Below are positions 44,376 through 54,223 of a stretch of 64,000 nucleotides of DNA, piece after piece. This stretch comes from Eustoma russellianum (taxonomy: Eukaryota; Streptophyta; Magnoliopsida; Gentianales; Gentianaceae): the NCBI GenBank assembly GCA_036186865.1, contig AP025069.1, positions 8,521,246 to 8,585,245 of the forward strand, written 5' to 3'. A model generated the notes under the pieces. That model saw nothing but the letters and a program-made list of their open reading frames with translations, searched no databases and was not told where the DNA came from. Each line of letters opens with the position of its first letter. Position 1 is the first letter of the stretch. The translations under genes were made by a program, and so were the position numbers.

Positions 44376-47072
44376 TATTTGAATTCCATATCTATATTTA
44401 TAGGTAACCAAAAGTCATGTCCATCATAACTTTTGAAATAGCACTCCTTGATAAATCGATATGTCTCTTTAGCGAATAAATGTGTCTCTTCGACATACAA
44501 GACGTAACCCTTCAATATAACTCTTCACAAATAACCAATTAGGAGTTAAAGCACAATGGCTCACTAAATTGACTACGCTTCTTATATTGTGAACTAGCAA
44601 TTGATCGACACAGTTTTATGCAATTTTTATTATTGGTCATCGGAAAACAACCTCTATGCGTTTCTAACCGATAAGAGAGCAGAAATGCACAGCAACAACA
44701 ACAAGAAGAAGCCTCAAACAGTTGATGCCGTTTCTTGGACTAGCTTCAGGAAATTTACTGGAGTAACTTAAGTTTTATTCGAATATATGTGTTTAAGATA
44801 ATATTTGTCGATGTAGAATCGAAAGATAATATTTGTCGATGTAGAATCGAACCTTACTTCTCATATCCAGATGAATAAAAGTACTATTTATGGTACTCTA
44901 CGTCGCACATTAGATATCAAAATAAATAGCTTACAACTTATGGCTACAATCATGGCTATGATACAAATTGCTTGAAATATAAGCATCTTTAACCAAATCT
45001 TGTACACATGAACTTACCTCATAGACTTCATGATCTCATCATGAGGAACCATAACCTAAGCAATACTTTAGTATTTATTGAACTCATGAACTTAATCATA
45101 TGATCATGTTAAACTATGATCCAAACCATATGTCATATTCATTCAACTCAAGGCGTAGATGAAAAACAACACATTTGATTTTCCAATGTCCTTTTGTAAT
45201 GCATGCAACTTATGTAACGTCCCCTTAGTTCTCCAAGTTTGCGGAGATATAGCAGATAAAATGGAGCTTGTGGTCCATAAATTGGATGTTACAACACTGT
45301 TTGCAACTTTTTGCGATCAATTCAGAAGTTAGTAAGGTAGAAATTCTGCTGGTTACATAAACATATAAATGACTATAACATCCATTTAGCTATGCGGTTC
45401 TTATAGCTCTTGTAATGCAGTTATAGCTCAATAGTTCTTATGTATACTTAAACAGTTGAAGATCAAACGTACTTTCATTCATAAACATAGAGAAAATATC
45501 AAACCATTTTATAAGATCCTGACAATATAGATGATGTTGATATCTTAGACTCTGATTGGAATCGTAAAAGTGGATATACATGATAGTAGCATTTTATAAG
45601 AACTTGACAGTATAGAGGAATACCAAACAGAGATGTACGTGTTACTTGCGATTCATTTACTTTTATGTTATTTCCTTTGTTGCAACTGGAGACGTGCTTA
45701 TTTATGTTCGATATTATGATTATCATTACTTATTTTCTTCGTTTTTACATGTATGATCCACATGACGTATCTAGTAGGACTACTTGCTGGTCGATTACCT
45801 TTTATCGCTCATACTTGCCTTATCACTTTACAGATAACATGTACCGCTACACGGGCTTGTTGAGGACAGGCCAGATAGACTATCAATAGCGATGAAGTGT
45901 ACCGAGAGATTTTCCTTTTGTATGCTAGGCTTTGGTTCATGATGTATTTTAGAAGACTTCAGTATCTTATATATTATGACTTGTACAAATTTTTGATGTA
46001 ATGTATTGCATGTTGATTATGATTTATTTATATATGCCGCTTTCGCTTATCGATTCATTATTCATGTCGACATGCACATGTATAGTATCGACGCCTTGTA
46101 CTACTCGCAGCAGAGTACGGCGGGTGCACCGGACCGGAACCCTAGTTTCGGGCAGGTCACTACACTAGGCTTCTGCATTTGCGCAGTGTTCAAGGATGAA
46201 CCAGATCGCTTCGCGATTTGATGTACGCGGCCTTATTCTACACTATATGCAAGAGGCTGTTTCCATAGCTAGAAACACTAAAGTCATACTTGACTTTATC
46301 ATACTTGCAATTTACCTGTGTCATTGAAGATGGGTGTCACATCTTGCGTATGAAACTATGCATTGGTGGGATGTAGCTTAGTAGAGGTTTTTATAGTCTT
46401 ATCTAATTTTATGTGATGAACATAGGTGATAAAACATACTAACACACTCATCCACTGTGATTGCATAGTTGAGATTGGAATGTACTCTTGATTTACTCTC
46501 AATTAATGTCTCTTGTTTTCTTGGTGTGCTTGAGTAATTGTTCGTGAATAAGATTAGTCTTTTCTGTCTTTCTTTCTCTCTTCTATATTCGTTAGCCTCA
46601 TTTTTAAAATTCTTTTACTTCTTTCCATCTGGAGTGGAATGTTTTAGAGTTCTGTTTTCTAATTTTTCTTCTCCAATTCTGTAAGTTCTTGTGTATGTAT
46701 GTCTTTTATTTATTTATCGTTTTCTTAGGTTAATTGTATTTTACTTTAAGTTTTTATTTAGTTTAGTTAATTAATTTATTTTAGTCTACTTCTAGTTTAG
46801 TTTAATGAAGCCTTAGATTGTTTAGATTAGTTCAAATTTGCATATTGGTGATTTTAGTTCCTATATTTATTTCCATCTTTTATTTATGTCTTTTATTTAT
46901 GTTATTTATTTTTGGTTATTTCGTTATACATCCTTTTTGGTTTATTTCCTTTTTTCCTTTAGTTATCCCACTTCCTTAGGTATTTATCCATGTTTCTTGG
47001 GATGGATGTATTATTTGCTTGTTTCTCATCTTTCTCAAACCTTAGCGATAGCTTTTTCCGTCGTTGAGATAT
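44376..47072. other. Repeat-derived interval without intact genes
   Basis: 44548-44680 repeats 40036-40171. 44700-44830 repeats 56935-57045 and includes a 28-bp tandem duplication (gataatatttgtcgatgtag type) at about 44796-44851. A probable LTR remnant lies at 45640-46172. From 46500 it is T-rich with no domain. Confidence 0.6.
45640..46172 (+). repeat. Probable Ty3-like LTR remnant
   Basis: The right end reads gagtacggcgggtgcaccgg, then aaccctagtttcgggcag and cactaca. This parallels the LTR end at 56525-56582 (gatacggcgggtgcactg ... gctcgggagcgggg ... ctaca). The left limit is uncertain and no internal region is attached, so a solo LTR or fragment is likely. Confidence 0.45.
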
Positions 47073-47077
47073 GCTAG
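47073..47077. repeat. Target-site duplication, left copy (47-56 kb element)
   Basis: GCTAG, repeated at 56583-56587. Confidence 0.9.
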
Positions 47078-47309
47078 TGTTATATCCCGTGTCTTTCAGG
47101 GGAAGAGAGAAAGGAAAATAAGATAAAAAGGAAAATTAAATTATTGAGTTATGACATGCTTAATATTTATTATATGGTATTTGAATGGGAATAGGAAATA
47201 GCTATCCTAAGATTATAGGATTGAAATAGGTATTACATGATAAAGATGGAAATGAGGAGTTTTGCCTTAGAAATAATTCCTAAATCTATTAGGAACTTAT
47301 CTATTTATC

Positions 47310-47319
47310 TTTATAAACA
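47310..47319 (+). promoter_or_regulatory. TATA-like box of the young Ty3-like LTR
   Basis: tttataaaca, present again at 53584-53593. It is followed by a long C-rich leader with several purine runs. Transcription from the LTR is inferred. Confidence 0.5.
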
Positions 47320-47900
47320 TATACATATACACCCTACGAAACTCCATCCCCACACTTCATGAAAGAATTGGCCAACCCACCACCATCAAGCCCCAGCCGA
47401 GACCAGCTTCCCTCCTATCCCAACTTATATCTCGGCAGCCACATATATGAGGGGGGGAAAATCCTTTCGAAAAAAAAAGAAAGAAAAAAAAAGACTTTCA
47501 TCCTATATATATATCTATTTAAACCTAAACAAATAAACCTTACCTTACATCACACTTTTTCATCCGGCTGCCACCCTACCAAAAAAACAAAAGAACAGCC
47601 GGTTGCCATAAGAGAAAAAGAAGATGAAGATTTTGCTTTATCGACACGATTTCAGTATCGTAATTATGAATCGAAGTAAGTAATCCCCCTACACTCGCTA
47701 TGATTTTTGCAAAATTATGATGGTATTTTCGTATCAAAAACAGATCATGCATGTGGTATTTGTGGTTGTATAGATTGTTGATGATATATATGAATATGTA
47801 TACAGTGGTTTGTTTTTTTTAATTTTGTGTTGCTGCCGTACGGTGACAGTGGCCAAAATTTTTGGTGCTACTATATATATATATAAAATAATATATGAGG

Positions 47901-47951
<51 letters not shown>

Positions 47952-49476
47952 TAATACGGATGTAAAACAAAGAAGACATATTTTGGATGAAGTTGGTTGT
48001 TGATGCCGAGAGTTAAAAAAAAAAAAAGAAGAAGAAGTGTAATAAAATAACAAGTTGCTGGGGGTTTTAAATTGTTGTGGGCCTGTGTAAATTTGTATAT
48101 ATAAAAGTGAGTTCTTTTCCTTTTCTTTTGTCAGGGGCCGTATATTATTTTTATATAAAATTGAATATATATAATGTGTAGTTGCTTCACATGCCGCATA
48201 TGAATATATATATATATGTAATTATAATCTACAATATGCTTGATGTATATACATGAACCGAGACTAAGAAATGATATTTGGAAGAAAAGTGGGTCGAGAG
48301 TGAAACACGTAAGTATAAGCGTGTATATGTACGTGTATGGACGCGGACATATATGTGGGTATACTTACATGTGGATGATAAATTGGAATTAAAACGGTAA
48401 TAAAATGATAAACGTTGTTAAAAGTTGTATTTGTCAACTTATTGGATTAAGTGCGGAAGTTAAAGTTTTTGTCCTTTTCCAAAACAACCATTCGAGGCCT
48501 TTAGGGAGAAGGGAAGGATTTGCCCAACACCAAGCATAGAGGTCAGCAGGGTTGGAAAGAAGAGATTTCGCATAGGAATTGAAGTGGTTAGTTCGTCAAA
48601 AAGGTAGGTGCCTCTTCCCCCTCAAACGGATATGATTCATGCATGCTTTGATGGTATACTAATGTGTTTTGTTGCTTTATTTGTTTAAGTTGTAAATTAT
48701 GTTCCGTTGTTTTTATTTGTTTAAGTTGTAAATTTTGTATATGTTGGAAAGCATGAGATAAATTGTTTACGTCTGCTATGTACATGTATGTGTGTGAAAT
48801 TGGTGGTGTGATTGAATCGAAAACAAAAAACCCTTAAAGAATTTGGGAAAAAGGGAACTTTTACATTAGGAGCCTTTAAAAAGTTGTGTTTTGGCCTTAG
48901 AATAAGTTCCTATAGACTGGAAATAGAAGAAAATGGGGGGTTGGGATCGAAAAACAAATCACAGCGTGCGTTGCCGCTGGTGGAACACCCAATTAAATAA
49001 ATAATTAATTAAATTAAAGTAGAGAACAGGCCGGCCAACGGACCGGATCGACTGGCCAGCGGGTCGGACCGAAGGCGGCCTATTAACCTCTCAAAAAAAA
49101 AATGTATCGGGTCTCGCGGATCAGACCAGGAAAATATAATTAAATACCAATAAAATTCAAATAAATTCCAGAAAATATAAAAGGTTAAAATTAAATTATT
49201 TTCACTTAATTTCTGAAGTTTGGTAAATTTAGGTAATCAAAATTAATAGTAATAAATAAAATTAAATAAGGGAATCATAGGGTAAATTAGTAGAAAATTC
49301 TAGTAAATTAATACAAGATAAGGAAAAAAATAAGGGTGGTGATAAATAACAACTTTCCAATATTCGAAAATTTTACGAAGCCAAATACTGAGTGCCGGAG
49401 ATGGTGAGGATGGGCGTACGGGCCCCAGGCGATTTGGTTGTTGCTGCATTCATGGCACGTGCATTGCATTTGGAGT

Positions 49477-49624
49477 GGATCATGGTGTACGGGCCATGGG
49501 TACTCGGTCATGGTGGATCATGGTGTACGGGCCATGGGCATCGGTTAAGGTGGATCGTGGTGTACGGGCCACGGGCATCGGTCAGGGTGGATTGTAGTGT
49601 ACGGGCTACAGGCATCCAGTCAAT
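49477..49624 (+). repeat. 37-bp minisatellite, four units, 5' LTR
   Basis: Four tandem units of 36-38 bp built on ggat-atggtgtacgggcca, with increasing drift to the right. The 3' LTR copy at about 55756-55903 has the same four. Confidence 0.85.
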
Positions 49625-49938
49625 CCCGGGATCATGCATTGCATATAGGTCTAGGGGCATATTGCATGACATAATTCTTGTTGCGTGTGACACGTTATTT
49701 GAGCATGCATCACGTACTTGCGCATTTTTATGTGGAGTGCATTACTTACCGCATTTACTTTATCTTACGCATGTTATCTTATATTTATGTGCTATGTGAT
49801 TTTATCTTATATTTATGTGCTATGTGGTTATATCATATCTATGTGCTATGTGACTATATCATTTTAGTATGCACGTTTTGTATTGGTTTGAGGCGGGCAT
49901 CTACTGGGTGATTTCTGTCACTCACCCCTACTTCCCAG

Positions 49939-50012
49939 GTGAGCCGAATGAGGACTACGAGTATATCTTCGTTGAGGACGGGACAGACGTAGCAGAGTGG
50001 GCTGGTTGATAG
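49939..50012 (+). other. Conserved LTR block reading GEPNEDYEYIFVED
   Basis: Directly after the acceptor-like site, a frame reads GEPNEDYEYIFVED...EWAG and a TGA. The minus-strand LTRs read GEPEHEYIFVEDDSDCAS (B, 35657 leftward) and GEPEYEYIFVEDDSDCAS (A). Several differences between families are synonymous. Whether it is translated is unknown; no ATG is in frame nearby. Confidence 0.5.
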
Positions 50013-50300
50013 CTGCATCCAGGTTACGAGGGGGGGGGCTCTGCAGCTGTTGGTGTTTACTTATACATGGGGATTTTTCACAGACTTCTTAGTACTTTTA
50101 TTATTAGAATTTTTATTCAGTAATGTAATGACGATTGTTGGAGTTTAATTTAATTTATGGGAGAAACGATTCCGCGAGGGAAAAATTCCTACGTCATTTC
50201 TGGCATGTAAGAGATTGATTCGACGCTTTGTATTCTCCTTAGTGAGATACGGCGGGTGCACTGTTCCCGATGTTAGGGCTCGGGAGCGGGGCGCTACAGG

Positions 50301-50313
50301 TGGTATCAGAGCC
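50301..50313 (+). other. Primer binding site, initiator Met-tRNA type
   Basis: tggtatcagagcc two bases after the LTR end. Confidence 0.92.
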
Positions 50314-50572
50314 GAGGCTTCAGATCCGCCTCGGAAACGTAGTATTAATTAGATCACCTAGACATAAGTTACGATCTTTTATAAAATTCGATTTTACCCC
50401 TAATAAACAAAGTAGACTTAAGATATGATCTTAGACCTAGGTTATGATCGGGTTATGGGAGGTGTGTGCCGATGGTGAGCTTTCCTTGTCTGACTATCGA
50501 TTTATCGGCATTCAACCTTTCAATTTATTATTGACTAATGCGATTTCTTCTCATGAACTCTGATAACAGGAA

Positions 50573-50895
50573 ATGCCTCCACGACGTGAGCCAGCTGGGA
50601 ACGGTGGTGAGAACCACCAGAATCAGGGGATCATCCCCAAGCTCTTGAAGATGTCATAGTCACCATGACCGGCACCTTAGCACAGCGGCACCAGCTGCTG
50701 AACTAGCATGCACCGCCTCCACCACCATTGCACTCAGACCTGAGATTCTTCGACAAGGAGATGCGGAGGAATGATGGCGCAGCACAATTGACACAGCCGA
50801 TTACTTGGATCTAATTTCAAAATGAGTTTAAGAAGTACTATGTGTTTGACAGTGCGATCTATCACAGTATGGCTTTAGATCCACGGCGGAAGCAT
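50573..50895 (+). pseudogene. gag: gag stub of the young Ty3-like element
   Basis: The ATG at 50573 gives MPPRREPAGNGGENHQNQG and stops after 28 codons. In other frames the Gln/Pro-rich segment continues (LAQRHQLLN, HAPPPPPLHS, DLRFFDKEMRRNDGAAQL), then FQNEFKKYYVFDSAIYH. This is the N-terminal end of a Ty3/gypsy gag; the rest and all of pol are absent. Even in this young copy it has stops, so the master copy was probably already non-coding. Confidence 0.75.
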
Positions 50896-51335
50896 AAATT
50901 TAGGCTATGATCTTAGAAATTAAGTTACGATTTTGCTGTTAAGTCACGATCTTAGAAATAAGTATCGATTTTTAGTCGTAAGCAATGATTACATATGAAG
51001 CATCTTATTGGAAGTAAGACGTGACCTTAGAGATTAAGTGATGATCCTACCCGTAGGCCACGATTTTAGACATAAGCGGTGATCTTGATTAAGAGTTGAT
51101 CTTTGACTTAAGCATTAGTTTTAGTCATAAACATTGATTATATACTAAGTACGATTTGTAACTAAGAAGTGATCTTAGACATGACTTAAACATAAGCACT
51201 TGTCTTAGTCGTAAGCTTTGATTATATTCTAAGTATTGAACTTACAAATAAGTAATGATTTTAGACGTAAGGAATGATGATACCAAGTATCGATTCTAGA
51301 AATAAGTCATGACATTAGACCTAAGTGATGATCGG
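50896..51335 (+). repeat. Degenerate 16-20 bp tandem repeat in place of pol
   Basis: More than 20 loose units around gatcttagaaataagt and taagtgatgatcttag. They start immediately after the gag stub. The same arrangement occurs in both minus-strand internals. Confidence 0.8.
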
Positions 51336-53338
51336 ATAAGGGATATGCCCACGTATGCCTAGGACGCTCCATACGACTCTGAATTAGTTGTCGCATCTAA
51401 GTGCTGATTATAACCAGTTGTATAATTCCTTAGATTCGACCCCGCTAACCCGGTACCATTTTGGTAAATGAACCGGGCTCACGCCTCTACCTTGACAGTA
51501 GTGTGAACGCGACTAGGTCTAAGTGGGGATTGTAGTTCTTAAGGAATGATTTATAGTAAAACGAAGTACTAAGAAAAGGATTCATTAGCATTATGATCGG
51601 TAGAGTTTATCAAAGAATATCGTACAAAGGGGTTTATAGCTACGATTAAGAGGTTGAATTTTAGAATGTCAAATAAGCCAAAGATATTAGTCCTATTAGA
51701 GATATTGATTGATAGTGATAAGTGAACACTACTAAAATAAGTACAGTGGAATGACGAATTATTACAAACTGGATTAAGTGTTGATCCCTAGAAACACGTA
51801 AGTACAGATGTACCGAGTAGGCTTGAATTGAAATAGGATCAGTATGAACAAGTAGTGGATGTTTTTCAGGTGAGATATAACTAAACTAGAATTAACAGTT
51901 GAAATAACCAAGTAAAGAAGTATGGTGGATTAGAGTGGCGCAGCAGAAGCATGGTGGATTAGAATGACCTAAGTCAATTAATATCTAGTGTGACATACTA
52001 GGATTGGACAACTTAAGTTAAAGAGTTATAAGAAACGATACATGAGTGGATTTTCACTGATATTAAGGGGTGACTTAGAAAAAAAAATTATACGGAGTAT
52101 TGGACCATTATTTTACAAATAGTTAAACAATTTCTTATAAGCTCGTACACCAAGATATATTCTCTATTCCAAAGGTATTTCAAAGATTTTGCTTCTAAAC
52201 ATTTCGACTAATATCATATTACTTTACAAGGTTATATTCCTCCAAATTTGTTGATCAATATAATGGAATTTCAACTACTCCGACAACTTTAAAAAAAAAT
52301 AGATATATTTTTAAACGTTGATGTTTTCAAAGGGCGACATGTTTATATGTTTCTTATATTTCTCAATTTTCGTTTACCCATATTTACTTTGCTAAAATAA
52401 TTTTTATTTATTAACTATCGATATCGCAAGCATTTTATCCACTAAATGCTTCTGAAGTTAGGTATCTGCTTGCGATGAATTTATTTTGTGAAGCAGAAAT
52501 AGTTTCAAAATATATATATACTTCTTTTTACAAGGAGATGTACCTTATTCAAATTGTTTTGTGAAACTTCAAAATTGTTGAGTTTTCGATTGTTATATTT
52601 TGCGAAATAAAGCATAGCTTTCAAAATATATATTCTATTTGGAAAGAAAAAGACACCGTGTTCAAATCGTTTTGTAAAAAAAAAATGAAATTTTACGATT
52701 GTCATGTCTAAATTATTTTGAAACAGTTTTAACCAAAATACTTTTGCGAACTAGTTATATCATTGTCTTATAAATGGTCATTTGAGACACCGTGTTGCGA
52801 AAACAAATATATGATACTTTGAGTTTTTATGTTTACGAAAAAATTAAAAATTAGAAGGTATATTATTTTAAACAGTTAAAACTATACTTCAAATTATAGC
52901 TACGTAAGTTACTTTTCCTGTAAAAAAAATGTGTCCACACACATACTTCGTATACTAGGTCGTTGATTATATCTCGGAAAAGTAACGGCATGATCATAGA
53001 AATAGTTTGTTGATATAAGAATTGATTTCGAGAGTTTGATTCCATGATAAAGGGGAGTGGTGGTCAGCGTATTTGAGGACTCGATGGATATTTTGGATGG
53101 TTATGTAACAAAGGGATGAACCATATGTGACGAGTTAAGAATTCGAGATGGTAGATTAAATGTATATAAGTTGAATGATACATGACTAGGTGGTACGAAT
53201 AGAATTTGAAGGCTTAGCAACCTAAAAGTAAGGTGCATTTGATGATATTCAGGACGTATACTAGGCGAATGGATTAAGTAGAACTACATTAAGTTAAGAA
53301 TTACGTAATACGCAAGTTTCGAGGACGAAACTTATTGT
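51336..53338 (+). other. Non-coding 3' half of the internal region
   Basis: No domain in any frame. It contains cccggt and accggg arms near 51450-51478 and AT-rich segments (52420-52860) aligned with 33000-33390 of the array in reverse orientation. Confidence 0.7.
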
Positions 53339-53351
53339 AAGGGGGGAAGAA
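53339..53351 (+). other. Polypurine tract of the young Ty3-like element
   Basis: aaggggggaagaa directly before the TGTTATATCCC start of the 3' LTR. Confidence 0.92.
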
Positions 53352-54176
53352 TGTTATATCCCGTGTCTTTCAGGGGAAGAGAGAAAGGAAAATAAGATAA
53401 AAAGGAAAATTAAATTATTGAGTTATGACATGCTTAATATTTATTATATGGTATTTGGATGGGAATAGGAAATAGCTATCCTAAGATTATAGGATTGAAA
53501 TAGGTATTACATGATAAAGATGGAAATGAGGAGTTTTGCCTTAGAAATAATTCCTAAATCTATTAGGAACTTATCTATTTATCTTTATAAACATATACAT
53601 ATACACCCTACGAAACTCCATCCCCACACTTCATGAAAGAATTGGCCAACCCACCACCATCAAGCCCCAGCCGAGACCAGCTTCCCTCCTATCCCAACTT
53701 ATATCTCGGCAGCCACATATATGAAGGGGGGAAAATCCTTTCGAAAAAAAAAAAAAGAAAAAAAAAAAGACTTTCATCCTATATATATATCTATTTAAAC
53801 CTAAACAAATAAACCTTACCTTACATCACACTTTTTCATCCGGCTGCCACCCTACCAAAAAAACAAAAGAACAGCCGGTTGCCATAAGAGAAAAAGAAGA
53901 TGAAGATTTTGCTTTATCGACACGATTTCGGTATCGTAATTATGAATCGAAGTAAGTAATCCCCCTACACTCGCTATGATTTTTGCAAAATTATGATGGT
54001 ATTTTCGTATCAAAAACAGATCATGCATGTGGTATTTGTGGTTGTATAGATTGTTGATGATATATATGAATATGTATACAGTGGTTTGTTTTTTTTAATT
54101 TTGTGTTGCTGCCGTACGGTGACAGTGGCCAAAATTTTTGGTGCTACTATATATATATATAAAATAATATATGAGG

Positions 54177-54223
<47 letters not shown>

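Larger units (their letters stand above)
47078..50298 (+). repeat. 5' LTR of the young Ty3-like element
   Basis: A 3221-bp LTR from TGTTATATCCCGTG to GGGGCGCTACA. A TATA-like tttataaaca lies at 47310-47319, a (TA)n tract near 47918-47946, a donor-like aaaaag/gtaggt at 48603/48604, a 37-bp minisatellite at 49477-49624 and an acceptor-like ttcccag/gtgagc at 49938/49939. Confidence 0.95.

Noticed and set aside
46240..46285. Possible reverse SINE (gcaagaggctgtttcc)
   Set aside because: Only about 16 bases resemble a SINE. No tail, no TSD.
47871..48053. Ile/Tyr-repeat frame
   Set aside because: Translation of the (TA)n microsatellite.
49508..49693. Minus-strand frames with repeated YPWPVHHDP
   Set aside because: Antisense translation of the same minisatellite.
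49392..49799. 135-codon frame (and 153 codons at 55671-56132)
   Set aside because: It reads through the 37-bp minisatellite and AT-rich LTR sequence. The period not being disruptive explains its length; no domain is seen.
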